Assembly: GCA_015143295.1 (NCBI GenBank)
Contig: CM026560.1
Location: 1,800,501-1,864,500 of the forward strand
Reading direction: 5' to 3'
DNA: 64,000 bases
Source of the DNA: Tetracentron sinense
Lineage: Eukaryota > Streptophyta > Magnoliopsida > Trochodendrales > Trochodendraceae
In this document: positions 1 through 11,402 of the stretch, piece by piece
Position numbering within the stretch: position 1 is the first letter of the stretch
Layout: each line of letters begins with the position of its first letter
The notes under the pieces: generated by a model
Databases searched by the model: none
Told to the model about the DNA's origin: nothing
What the model saw: the letters and a program-made list of their open reading frames with translations, nothing else
Made by a program: the position numbers and the translations under genes

Positions 1-261
1 ATCATTTTTATTCATTCATATTCAAAGCTAATTCCTGGTTATAAGACTAATTGTCGTTTGATCATTACTGGATTCCCCTTTCAATCTCTTATGCTGTTAA
101 TGTCAATATACGTTTAGGCCTTTAAGGAAGTTTGGAAGGCAACGTGCATGTCTTCATCTTCGTCTCCCACCATGCATATTCCCCGGGACAAAACATTTTT
201 GCTCCAACCCTTGATCTTCAGAGGCCCATGCCAATCCAAAAATGTCCATGTTCGGGCAATA

Positions 262-283
262 ATATATATATATATATATATAT
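262..283. repeat. (AT)n microsatellite
   Basis: Pure AT dinucleotide run just after the first visible polygalacturonase exon. The expected GT donor is not obvious here, so expansion may have damaged the splice site. Confidence 0.85.
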
Positions 284-957
284 TATCAACAACTCCTGAT
301 ATTCTTATGGGTTTCTTAATTGTTTTTTTTGTGGCAGTATAGTGAGAAAATAGTTGCACCAAGTGATCCTTCTAAATGGAAATGCGATAATGGTAACTGT
401 AATCAGTGGATTACGTTTATTGAAGTGGACGGACTCTTCGTCAAAGGGTTGGGGACAATCGACGGCCAAGGCTCGCAATAGTGGGATCTCTCATGCGTAA
501 ATAACAAACATGTCAGACTAGTCACATTATAAATTACTGCAATATTTTCCAAAGATTAATGAAACAATTTCTCTCTCTAATAGCACTTTGGGAAATTTCT
601 TGTTCTTTCAGGGTTGTCTCAGGGCACCAAGGGTGAGTATATGACCTGATCATACAAACATGCGTTTTTTCCTGCCTATATGCATACATGTCATGCTCAT
701 GCGTATACGCATCTTCATGCTATCATACAAAACATTCGTTAAATGTTTGTATTGCTAATCTGCAGGGCTTTGTAATTGCACACTCCAACAATGTGCACCT
801 TAGTAACTTAACCTAAGCTTTAAGGACAGCCCCCAAATGCACATTTCTTTTGAGAGGTCAATAGGAATATATGCTTCTAATATCACCATCACAGCCCCTG
901 GAAACAGCCCAAACACCAACGGTAATCACATCAAAAAATGCACGAACGTCTTCATAG

Positions 958-3547
958 TGTAAGCACCCAATTTTTACACCCTGTCTTAACCATGATTAAT
1001 ACCTTTAACCATAGTTATTCTCAGCTGAATCCTAGTCAAGCCTTAAACCCTAGGTAAACCCTGGTCAAACCCTAGGTAAACCCTGATCAAACCCTGGTCA
1101 TCAAACCCTAGTCTAACCCTAGCCTAATCCTACGTAAACCCTATTTCAGCCCCAGGGTCCAAAAACCCTAAAAAAAAAGTCCAAAACCCCCAAAAATCCG
1201 AAGAACAGTCCTCTGTGGGCTCAAGCATGGGCCCCCAAACCATTCTAACCCGTTGGAGTAGGGCCCACTGCAAGAAAATTCAAAATTTTGATAATGGCGG
1301 TAGTAACTTTACTGCCATTACTATATATGGATAAAGCTACAGTGAATTCAAACCAATAGAGACAGGGTCTCACCTGTTTTAGCAAAATATGGATAATGGT
1401 GGTAGAGTTTCTACCACCATTCCCATATTGAACTATAATGGGAATGATGGTAGAACCTCTGCAGCCATTGTTGAAATTTTATGCAGAGTGCAACTAGCAC
1501 CCCTTGCAGCCCTCAGCTCCTCCCCCCTAGGGTTCTCCACCTCCGATTTAATCCCCTAAATGCCCTGAGGCCTCCCCAAACTCTACATAAACCCCCCTCC
1601 TTCATGGGTTTAAAACACTCCACAACTTCCATAAAAAAACTCTGTCCAAGCTTGGCTAGCCTCACTTCAGAGCTATCCAGCCTTAATCCATTCACCAAGG
1701 CAGACCCCTAGGGTACCCAGGAGCTATCCTAGACCATCCCCAGGTCCCTCAACCGTGCACCACCGCCTGTCACCATCGTGTCCAGCCACCTCCAAGTCAC
1801 AACATAGGGTAGGACCTCCCCTACCCTCTCTTTCTTGTCTGCAAGGATTGTAAAAGGATCTCTGGTCCTATTCCAAGGGTTCTCTATTCATTTTCTTTCT
1901 GTTACAACATTTCTAAGCCGAGGACAGGGGTCCCCCCACCTTCCTCATAGGTGTGGGGGAACCCCCCTGAGGTTTAAACCATGGGTATAAGATTTCTCTC
2001 TTTCACAAACCTCCCTTACGATTTTAGGGGTCCCTCAGGCCATGAGAGGACCCCTGGAACTCATTGGTGCAGTCCCCGTAGGGGACAAATCATTTTCTAG
2101 AGATATTCAGGAATGGCGGTAGAATAATTACCGCCATTCCTGTACCTCTTGATTATAGTAACTTTTCACCTATTTTTGGTGGGCCCTAGTCCAATCCAGG
2201 GTCATGGGTGGACTCCTCAGGTCCTCCTCTGTCTACCCTGGTCCTTCTAGGGTCATCCCAACTGTTTAACCATGGTTAATTTAACCTGAAAGCAAGACTA
2301 GCTTAATAGTGGTAGACTATCTACCGCCATTATAATATACCAAACACAGTGGGTTTGGGCCCACTTTAGGCCCACTCCAGACCTACCCCTGGGCCCACAA
2401 AAGGCCTAGAACATTCTCTGAACTTCCTTCTTCAAACCTGTGAGTCCAATACCCTCTGGGTTCATCCCTTAACTCAAACAGCCCTGCAAACTATGGTTGG
2501 AAATACCTGATAATGGCGGTAATCTCCTTATTGTCATTATTTGTTTTCTGCACTTTGGGCTTTTGCACAGGGCTCAGACCAGGTAGGAGGCCACTCTAGG
2601 CCTTGCCATGCTCTCTAGGCCCACCTTGACCTACCTAGATCCTTAACCAAGGTTAACCAAACCCTGGTTAATTTTTAACCATGGTTAAGCAACCCTTAAT
2701 CCTTGAAAAAATTTTAAAAATTCTGAAATTATTGCATGTGTCCAAAATGTTACTGCTTTGACCTCTTCACCATGGGTAGCAATCCTAACCATAGTTATTT
2801 TTCTCATTTAACTCCGGTTAGCAACCCTAACCTCGGTTAAATCCGATTTTGGCTTAGCAGGCCTAATCTCTTGGCCTACCGGGCCCAATCTTAGCTTCTG
2901 GGCTTGATCATGTTACTCTCAACTATGGTTAGCAACTCTAACCATAGTTGGTTTGACCCTTAACCCCGGTTAGCAACCCTAACTTTGGTTATCTCCGATT
3001 TTGGCCTACCAGGCCTAAATCAAGTCTATCGGACTTACCCATTGGCCTACCGAGCCTAAACCCTAGTCTACCGGACTAACCCTAAGCCTATCGGCCTTAA
3101 ACCATGCACTTGACCCACTTGGTCAACCAAACCCTAGTCTATCGGACTAGTCCATTAGCCACCCTTGGTGCACACACACACCCCCTAGCCTTGACACGGG
3201 CTTATGTGCCAAAACTACGTTCGGTCTGATCTCACCTTGTGAGTACGTAGGCAAACCAACCCGGGTTCGACCCTAATTAGCTCTCTCCTTCTTAGCTTAG
3301 TATTACTTTAAACACTTAGGCATTTGAACAAACCTTAATTTTAATTGGCTTACACCTAGGGAGTAGGAAACCAGTACAAAATGGAAGCCTCGGGGTGCCT
3401 AATACCTTCCCCGGAGTTAACTGAACCTCTTACCTAGACCTTTACCGCAGACCAAAACCTTATTCACATCCCGAGGACTTATCCCTTCTGAATGAATAGG
3501 TGGCGACTCTAAACATATACTCATGAGTTAAAAAATCCGTGCTCACA
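958..3547. mobile_element. Solo LTR (2,590 bp) inside the polygalacturonase exon
   Basis: The element starts TGTAAGCACCC and ends CGTGCTCACA, with TG...CA ends and a near-matching terminal inverted repeat. It is flanked by a perfect 5-bp TSD CATAG (953-957 and 3548-3552). No gag or pol coding, primer site or second LTR is present, so this is most simply a solo LTR left by LTR-LTR recombination. The great length suggests a Ty3/gypsy-type family, but no coding sequence confirms that. The interior is rich in short palindromes (see findings) and in AAACCCTAGG-like repeats at 1030-1140. Confidence 0.85.
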
Positions 3548-4264
3548 CATAGATCATTCTCAAATCGGCACTGGTATTTTTCTCAATATCTCCCAAACTC
3601 TCCATCTCAAATAGAGTACACTTATTGTCCTATTATGCTAATTTTTCTTGTTATTTATCACAAATTTACTTGCAAATGCAGGTGATGATTGTATCTCCAT
3701 CAGCGACGGTACATCGCACATTAACATTAGCAGGATCGTATGTGATCCAGGCCATGGGATAAGGTGAGACTATATATATTTTCCCTTTAAGGCTAGTAAT
3801 ATAATGTGGTATGTTGTGCTTAATTTTTTTCTATATAGTATTGGAAGTCTAGGCAAAGGAGAACAGGAGGAAACAGTAGAATATGTTCACGTTAGCGATG
3901 TCGAATTTATGGGAACTTCAAATGGGGTTAGGATAAAAACATGGTAGGTAATCTCTATCCATGCCAAATTTAGATTTTGGGAATTAGACCTATATATCCA
4001 AGAGTGCTCCAAAGGATGAGGTATGTATGACGAATAGTTTTACTTGTTGGCTATATAATCAGGGAGGAAAGGGTTATGCAAGAAACATTGTTTCCAAGAG
4101 GATATTCTCGCATGGTACAGCTGGGCTCATCATCATCGATCAATTCTACTGTGATCATGAAGACTGCAGAAATCATGTGAGTGATCCCAAGACTATCTCT
4201 TCTCAAATTCTTGCCTTTTGAGATGTTAATCCTCACCCTTGGGGTTATGAATAAGCCTCCTAAG

Positions 4265-4501
4265 TAGGTTGGATGATTTGGACCCGAACTTCTTATATCG
4301 GAATCCGATATAAAAATCCGACATATCCAATATGAGATTTGTCGAATTCTGAATTGCCCAATTCGAATCCGATTATTTATTCACAATCCGATTTTATTCG
4401 GATTCGAGAACTCAAATCCAATCCGATGGATCTATAATGGGATCAGAATCCCATCTAATTGGATCGAATTCGAATCTTGATCCAATTCATTGACAGCTCT
4501 A
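4265..4501. mobile_element. hAT-type MITE, GGATC/CCGAT-rich, 237 bp
   Basis: Flanked by a perfect 8-bp TSD CTCCTAAG (4257-4264 and 4502-4509). It ends ...CATTGACAGCTCTA and starts TAGGTTGGATGATTTGG; the ends are weakly inverted. The interior is made of CCGAT/ATCGG words, as in the related element at 12677-13092. The 8-bp TSD points to hAT. It lies in an intron of the polygalacturonase relic. Confidence 0.75.
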
Positions 4502-4954
4502 CTCCTAAGCTGTAGGTGGAGGTTAGTAGGAACCCCATTTTGTATAATTTGTTAATGAGGGTTAGTGTTTTACAGAAATCGGCGGTGCACATTAGCAATG
4601 TCACATATGGTGAAATATACGGGACATCAAATAGGAATACAGCAGTGAGTTTTGCAAGCAGTTGTGAACAACATAAACATTCAGTCAACTGAAAATGGGG
4701 AAGAAACATTGTCTTACTGCCAGAATACCTATGGAAGAGTTCATGGTGAAGTCATTCCCCTTGTTCCATGCTTGGACCGCAGATAAGTAAGGTTCCTCCA
4801 CAGTTAGTCATGATGTTACAAACACTGGCCTAGAAATCTAGCATACCTTTCTGATTGTTGTGGTTGTCGTCGGCCATGATCCATCAGTCTGGCTTTCTTA
4901 TATATAGTCAATCAAACTTAAATCCTCTTTTCTAGCATTTGATTACTTAATTTA

Positions 4955-5695
4955 GGGTGGTGTTAGGTGCACACCAATATTCGATGATTACACCCTATTT
5001 TTTAAAATTGATGACTGCACACCATTAGTTTCTTGAAATTTTAAATGCACACCAAAATCAAAAAAATACTTATAAAATTTATAGTTACACACCAAACTCC
5101 AAATTTATTAATTATAAGAATAAAGGGTAATGTCAGCTTCATTTTCACTTAAGAGTCACTTTACCCAAAAATAAATAATGCAACCACTACTTGTTTAATT
5201 AAAGGTTGAAATTTCTCATTTAATATTTATGGGTAATAATCTATGCAAGTACACTATGGTGGTGTAAAAAAATTTCAATAGGACTATGTTTTTTTTTTTT
5301 TTTTGATTTTATCAATATCAATGACTTAAATAGAGGGAATTTCAAATAATCAATAATTTTCAAACAATAATTGAATTTTCAATAGTTATCGATTAAACAA
5401 AGAAAATCAAAGGCATATGAGAAATTATATAAACAATTTTCAATAAAATAAATAAAATTTAAATAAACAAAATTGTCAAACTAAAAGCTGAGACCATGAG
5501 AAAATTTTGGTTAATGGAGAAATAATGACTAAGTGAGACCGTATAGAGGTGATGACGAATAGAGAAAAAGTCAGGTTGAAAAATAAAAAAAATTATAAAT
5601 AGGGTGCACATATAAAAATATAGAGAACTTCAAAATATAAGAAAATTTTAAATAGGGTGTAGTCATCAAATATTGGTGTGCACATAACACCACCC
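4955..5695. mobile_element. MITE, 741 bp, GGGTGGTGT...ACACCACCC ends
   Basis: Long imperfect terminal inverted repeats of about 50 bp: the left end reads GGGTGGTGTTAGGTGCACAC and the right end is its near reverse complement. Both sides carry the 8-bp direct repeat TTAATTTA (4947-4954 and 5696-5703). The interior is AT-rich and non-coding. The TSD length fits hAT; a shorter TTA-type TSD (PIF/Harbinger) cannot be excluded. A decayed piece of the same family is visible near 15388-15470. Confidence 0.75.
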
Positions 5696-5703
5696 TTAAT
5701 TTA

Positions 5704-7782
5704 ATAGAAGAATGTAATTGAGATTTAAATTTTAAGGATTTCTTAGTTTGTCCACACATTTATTGGAATTACACGTGTTTCATTTCAGGTCCAAAATATT
5801 TTGTTTCTGTCTTGGATGACAAAAAATAAATTTTCTCTCATTTCTTTCCTATAATTTTATGGGAGTGTGCCAGTTTCAGTCCCACTCCTCCTTTTGGGAG
5901 AAAAAACGTCTAATTGCTTTTATTGTAAAAAATTGATTTCCCCCACCCCCCACCCCCCACCCCCGGCTCCGTCCCTGCCTCAGTTCAATCGCAATTAGCT
6001 ATGATCTGATCTCATTAAAACACTCTACTAGCAGTGGTCATGAGCTCATAACATAAAAGAGAAGACACTTCCATTTCAGGCTACAAGTTCCAACATCTTT
6101 CTGATGTGCCTCAAAGCCATTTGTCATAGATTTTTTTCGCATAGCACGAGCATGATGCTTAAAAGGCAGCTGCAGTTATGTCTTTGTGAGAGGATTCATG
6201 ATCATTTTGTGTCAGATGGTGCTCAATCAAATTCTCCCCTTTTGCCCAGTGACAAATTTCACAAAAAGGACTTCACCTTAATGTTTTAAGTTAATTGGAC
6301 CAATAGCAAAGAATTTATGCCTAAATCTTTTTCGGCCTTGGTTTTCTTTTTCAGGTCATCCTTAAATCTTGTGCTTCTGCTTAAACCTATGTATTAAAAG
6401 TTAAAACAATTAACTGCACTGCATTTGATCCCAATTAAACCCTATGCTGGCAACCTTTATGAAACTTTTGCAACAATGAGGTGTCTGTATCATGATTCAT
6501 TTTCTTTGGTGACATATAGTTTACATCTGTTATGGTTCCTGTATACTTGTATAAGTCAAAGTATCTGGGCTGATATGGTATGGAGTTGGCTGCAGAGGGG
6601 CCCATATGATAAGTTATTATTATATTGAAGGAAATAGCTTAATGTGACTTTAATGCCCATTATTTCTTCACTTTGTAGGTTTGGTATATGTGACCGACTA
6701 ACTTGGCCCGATTATGCCCGTATAATTTACAGAAAAAAAAATTGCACATGATATTTTAGATGGCTTGACACTCCAGTCCCTACCCAATGAAAAGCAGGCT
6801 CGACTCCTGTGAGCAGGGCCATTGGCTCGTCTGGTGGAAAATACTGGACCACCTGTATAGCTCCGAGGCTCAACAAAACTCTTTGATTGGATTCCTTCCG
6901 GTCATGAGAAAGCCCCATGTATATTGAGGTTAAGAAATGGACAATTCTAAATAGGACTAGTTAGTACGACAATTCATCCATCCAAATATGAAAGATTTCG
7001 TATGGAGATGCAATCTAGACTTACGGAAGGGGAACATTGTGCAGAAAAGAAGTGGAGATAGAATGACATTCAAAGGGGTTATGGTTTTGCCTCTCTTTCC
7101 TTTACTGCTACTGCTCTGCATGGGTGGATTTCTTCCTGGCTAAACTCAAGTAGTGTTTAACAGTAATTTGCTGCCTGCTTTCCCAACAATATTAATAATA
7201 AGGAACTGGTCTCTCTATTGCTTGCTGCTCTGGACAATTTGAAAAGAAAAGAAATAAATAAATAAATATATAAAAAGTATAATACTACCCCTTGGCAATT
7301 GGCATGCACGATACTTTAATACATCAAGAAACTCAAATTCTGATCAAAAGTCAAATAGTAGCTTGAGATGAGAGCTCCAAAATCTGGCTCTTCTCTTTAC
7401 AATTTCCACAAATATAGCACCAATTAACGTTCAAACTCTCTCTAAACAACTAACCACAATAAAGGGCCTAAAGAAAGACACCAAACCAAACCACCACCTG
7501 CCTTTACAGATCCAGAAAGAGTAATGCGTTTGTATAATCAAGGTAACACAACACTCGTTAGAAAATCCTAACCGTCCAAACTAATGATCATGATCATCAG
7601 ACCGAGGACATTTCAATGGTTCAGATTGATGGGCATGTGAAGATAGTATCCAGCAAAACAAAGAAGATAAAATGTTCCTGATTTTTTTTTTTTGTCCAGA
7701 CTCCAGAGAGAGAGAGAGAGAACAGGAAGAGTTGAAGAAAAAACAATCAACCCCTGTATTTCTCTCTATGTTTCATCAAATT
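5704..7782. other. Non-coding interval, no gene recognised
   Basis: No open frame here resembles a known family. Visible items are the C-rich G4 motif at 5940-5964, an AAATAAATAAAT-type AT stretch near 7255-7275 and a GA dinucleotide run near 7706-7720 in the likely 3' UTR of the DUF4408 gene. Confidence 0.6.
5940..5964 (-). other. Strong G-quadruplex motif (minus strand)
   Basis: The plus strand has four C runs of 5, 6, 6 and 5 separated by single A residues. The minus strand therefore has four G runs with one-base T loops, the most stable class of predicted parallel G-quadruplex. Confidence 0.8.
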
Positions 7783-8763
7783 TCAATAGACTCCTCGATT
7801 CACCATCTCCATATAACGTTTGTAGGACTCTTGCCTCTGAAGTCGAATGTCGCTGTTGAACTTCTTAATAAACGCTTCAACCCGCCGATTCAACTCATCC
7901 CGACTCGTCGATTTCTCCCTCATCAAACCCCCTCCCAAACTACTACCCCTCGAAGTCGACGATGAAGACCCAGACGACGAAGCCGCGTCGTTAAAGGTCT
8001 CCGACTTCTTCAGCTCGCGCCGACCAGGAGCTGCCGCCTCCGTATCGCCGATTATCACACGAGGCGTCACATCCCACGTGTCACTCTTCTTCAGTTGCCG
8101 CGTCAGCGGCTTCCCTCTTCCCTCCGTAATCGCCTTCCACGTGGCATCCAACGTATCGTTGTGCTTCTTCGGCTTAGCGACGCCGAGGGATTTTAGTGGC
8201 TTGTTCGTCGATCTGACGATTTTCCGGTAGGTTTCAGTCGATTTTCTGACAACGCGGGCAGATTCCGACGCATTCGGTCCTGGTTTGTCGCCGGAATCCG
8301 TCAAGCATGAGATATCAGACCAGGTTTGCGGAACGGATTTCTCAATCAAAATGACCGATTTCTCGCCGGACTCTGGCGGTATCTCATTGATATCCTTCCA
8401 TATGCATATTTCCGGCGATGATTTCTGATACTGAGAAGAAGAGTCGAGATGGACTTGTTTTTTCTCATCTGATTCATTTTCCTTCTTCTCTGAGAGCTTT
8501 TGTTGGAAGGTCGATGAAGCTGCAATAGTGATGATGATGAAATTCACGACGATGTAGATATAAGGAGGAGATAACCAGCTTCGAAATGAGATCATGAGAC
8601 GAGGAAGAGTGGAGAGGAGAAGATTGAAAGAGTAAGGGATTGCGAACTTGAGCACAAGGACAGTGGAGACGATTCCAATGGAGAGGAATGCGAGCTTGAT
8701 AGTCCAAATCGCCCTCTGAAATTTGCTTTTGCTCCACCAAGAGTTTCGAAAGAGATCCGACAT
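7783..8763 (-). CDS. DUF4408/DUF761 (cotton-fibre-expressed-type) membrane protein
   Basis: Intact 326-residue frame. The start is the ATG at 8761-8763 (MSDLFRNSWWSK); the frame extends a few codons upstream without another ATG. Two hydrophobic segments, about residues 18-46 and 63-85 (the second containing YIYIVVNFIIITI), match the N-terminal DUF4408 module and suggest a membrane anchor. A long polar, Ser-rich middle carries KSDTWDVTPRVI-like and KSETFNDAAS motifs typical of the family. The C-terminus RDELNRRVEAFIKKFNSDIR followed by RYMEMVNRGVY is the DUF761 signature. The biochemical role of the family is not established. It is the only host gene in the window without a visible lesion and appears to have a single coding exon. 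Confidence 0.92.
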   Translation of the reverse strand: MSDLFRNSWWSKSKFQRAIWTIKLAFLSIGIVSTVLVLKFAIPYSFNLLLSTLPRLMISFRSWLSPPYIYIVVNFIIITIAASSTFQQKLSEKKENESDEKKQVHLDSSSQYQKSSPEICIWKDINEIPPESGEKSVILIEKSVPQTWSDISCLTDSGDKPGPNASESARVVRKSTETYRKIVRSTNKPLKSLGVAKPKKHNDTLDATWKAITEGRGKPLTRQLKKSDTWDVTPRVIIGDTEAAAPGRRELKKSETFNDAASSSGSSSSTSRGSSLGGGLMREKSTSRDELNRRVEAFIKKFNSDIRLQRQESYKRYMEMVNRGVY

Positions 8764-9893
8764 GGTGCTTCTTTTAAAAACAATCAAAGTTCAGGTATCG
8801 AGAATAGAAAGATTTTTTTTTTTTTTTGCTTTTTTTTTTGGGTGGGGAGCTTCAAGCGATCGTTCAGATTCTCACACAAATATAACTAAAAATCACCTAC
8901 AGAACCGCCATTAACAGAGCTTAAAGATTGAATGAACAAGAACTAAAACGCCTGTTCAAGCTACTTTAGATATGAGCCTCTCAAAGAAAAGCTGAAAAGC
9001 TCGGAAATTAAAGATTCCAATTTAAGTAAAGGAGCTTACTGAGAGCGAGAGAAATAAACACGCTCTTGAGCTCTAAGATCGCAAAACAATAGACAAGATA
9101 GATAAACATAAGCTATAGAGATCCGAAACGACATTGAAAATCGCCATTAACGGAGCTGAACCCTTAATATTCCAAAACAAGAAAGAGAGAGAGAGAGGAT
9201 CGCTAATGAAGCAAGCAGAGTTTTAAAAAGTTGCCATAAATAGCCGATCTCAAACCTTACAAAAACCTGCCATTTCAACAAAATCTGAAAAACAACAGAG
9301 TTCGATTCAAAAAAATCGCTTGATTTCGAAATATTCCAGCAAGGACTGGAATGCGATTTAAATGACAGAGTCAAGGATTTTAAGCTACTGCCATGGTTTC
9401 AGGCCTTGAAACCATAGAAACAAGCGATTTCAATTGATCCTCGCAAGAAGACATCAGAGATCGCCATCAAGGATAGCAAAGCAGAGAGACACGGAAGCCA
9501 GAGATTTCAGAATCTCTGACGTGAAAAAAGGCGATGTACAGAGACGCCATTGTCGGAGGTTGGAAGCTTTGTTGGTTGCAGAACCAGCATAACAGAGACG
9601 ATTCAATATAACAACGCTTTTTGTAGGAGACACGCTTAAACCACTCGCACGTTTCTTCTCCATCTTGAAATCTCAACCGTCACATTCAACAAAGTTGCTC
9701 GACAGATAAAAGCTCACGCTTATACGATTTCTAATCATACTGAAGGGCTCGCTTTCCCGGCGCGTTGTGGGGAGGGAATCATGATCTAATTACGATAATG
9801 CCACCTTCTACTACAAGAAACAGTTAATAGTACAAGTACGCAGATACCCTTCTCTTTTATGCATGACACCTAATCGCCTTCGATTATAAGTTA
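8764..9893 (-). promoter_or_regulatory. Upstream region and probable 5' UTR of the DUF4408 gene
   Basis: No coding family is recognised. The minus strand has a CT-repeat tract at 9181-9199, a feature common near plant transcription starts, and a poly-T/A stretch at 8813-8839. Near-repeated CGCCATTAACRGAGCT words occur around 8905 and 9143. The transcription start cannot be placed from sequence alone. Confidence 0.4.
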
Positions 9894-10649
9894 CTTTCAG
9901 AAGGCACGCGCGTTGCACGTATCTTGTACAGTCCGACGCACGTGAGAGAAGGATGGGGGAGAGCTGCTAGATGAACCCTAGAGGTGAGTGAATTTTAACC
10001 ACAGTTAAGAAGTGTCAAAAGGGACACGTGTTAACCGATGGGTGTAATTGATGAGAAAATGATAGTTTGAGGTGGGTGAATTTTAACCACACTTAAGGAG
10101 CGTCAAAAGGTGTAGATGAGAAAAGGCTAGTTTGAGAATTAAATAAAACATTAAATCAATATTTGGTCTTAAGGATAGTTTGGAAATTTATCAAAAAGCA
10201 ACGGTTTGAGAAACACATAGTTTGGTAAATTGTAGATGAGAAATTGGTAGTTTGGAAATTAAGTAGAACATGAAATAAATGATTTGTAAGTTTTGTATAT
10301 AAGGATAGTTTGGGAATGGGTAAAACATCAAGCTAAGGTTTGTTAAGGGGGGTAGTTTGGGAATTTCTATTATTAGGGGGACTTCTTTCATTATAATAGA
10401 GAAAATTAAGTGAAACATTAAATCAAGATTTTGTCTTAAGGGTAGTTTGGAAATTTATCAAAAATAGGCAACGGTGTGAGAAAGGGATAGTTTGGTAGAT
10501 TATAGATAAGAAATGGGTAGAAGAAGGATTTTTAAGGTTTGTATATAAGGATTGTTTGAGAATTGAGAAAAAATCAGGCTATAGTTTGTTAAGTGGGGTA
10601 ATTTGGGAATTTCCATCATTAGGGGGCGCGTCTCTCATTATAGTAGAGA
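9894..10649 (-). mobile_element. Non-autonomous Helitron-like element, copy 1
   Basis: Read on the minus strand, it begins TCTCTACTATAATGAGAG (5' TC end, 10649) and ends with a GC-rich palindrome (ACGTGCAACGCGCGTGCC) about ten bases before the terminus AAAG, followed by T. The flanking bases are A and T, as expected for Helitron insertion between A and T. It contains two degenerate copies of a 250-270-bp unit with the words GGTAGTTTGGGAATT and GAAGGATTTGTA. The terminus deviates from the usual CTRR, hence moderate confidence. Confidence 0.55.
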
Positions 10650-11402
10650 TTAACAGATGACACACGTGTTGCACATGTGTGCACAGTCTGATGCACGTGA
10701 GAAGGAGGGGTGGGGGAGGGCGACTGGGGTGAACGAGGTGAGTGAATTTTAACCACAGTTAAGGAGTGTCAAAAGGGACACGTGTTAACCAGTGGGTGCC
10801 ATTGATGAGAAAGGGGTAGTTTGAGGTGGGTGAATTTTAACCACAATTAAGGAGTGTCAAAAGGTATGGATGAGAAAAGGCTAGTTTGAGAATTAAGTAA
10901 AAGATTAAATCAAGATTTTGTCTTAAGGGTAGTTTGGGAATTTATCAAAAATAGGCAACGGTTTGAGAAATGGATAATTTTAGAGATATCGTAGATGAGA
11001 AATGGGTAGTTTGGGAATTAAGTAGAACATGAAATGAAGGATTTGTAAGGTTTGTATATAAGGGTGGTTTAGGAATTGGGAAAAAATCAGGCTACGGTTT
11101 GTTAAGGTGTAGGTAGTTTGGGAATTTCCAACATTAAGGGGCCTTTCTCAATATATTTAGGAATTAAGTAAAACATTAAATCAAGATTTTATCTTAAGGG
11201 TAGTTTGAGAATTTATCAAAATTAGGTGAGGGTTTGAGAAAGGGATAATTTTGTAGATTGTAGATAAGAAAGGGGTAGTTTGGGAATTAAGTAGAACATG
11301 AAATGAAGGATTTGTATATAAGGATAGTTTGGGAATTGGGAAAAAGTCAGGCTACAGTTTGAGAATTTCCATCATTAGGGGTTTCTCTCATTATAGTAGA
11401 GA
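10650..11402 (-). mobile_element. Non-autonomous Helitron-like element, copy 2 (head-to-tail with copy 1)
   Basis: Same architecture as the copy at 9894-10649: minus-strand 5' end TCTCTACTATAATGAGAG at 11402, two internal repeat units, then a terminal palindrome-rich segment (ACATGTGCAACACGTGTG) near 10660. The two copies abut, giving four internal units in a row. The exact 3' base is ambiguous by one or two positions. Confidence 0.5.

Larger units (their letters stand above)
118..4786 (+). pseudogene. GH28 polygalacturonase pseudogene, 5' end outside window
   Basis: Relic of a secreted pectin-degrading polygalacturonase (glycosyl hydrolase 28). Exons I can place: 118-~255 (PRDKTFLLQPLIFRGPC), 338-496 (KIVAPSDPSKW, then GTIDGQGS), 766-957 continuing at 3553-3573, 3682-3763 (GDDCISI and GHGI), 3839-3947 (GSLGKG, RIKT), 4063-4176 and 4576-4786. 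Removing the LTR at 958-3547 and one TSD copy restores an exon that reads into GTGDDC across a phase-1 intron. Lesions: in-frame TAG at 479-481 where the family has a polar residue before W; indels near 770-815; the family NTDG motif reads NTNG, losing a catalytic Asp; probable CAG-to-TAG at 3945-3947; a frameshift or deletion after SSCE in the last exon. An AT microsatellite abuts the first donor site. Family assignment is very secure; it cannot be functional. Confidence 0.9.

Noticed and set aside
1030..1140. AAACCCTAGG/AAACCCTGG runs resembling interstitial telomere repeats
   Set aside because: The spacing and units are irregular and the stretch is internal to the solo LTR; it is not an array of the plant telomere heptamer.
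7847..8230. Plus-strand 127-codon frame
   Set aside because: Shadow of the DUF4408 coding sequence on the other strand.
9454..9676. Minus-strand 69-codon frames upstream of the DUF4408 gene
   Set aside because: Two overlapping frames of equal length and no known motif; more likely 5' UTR or intergenic.
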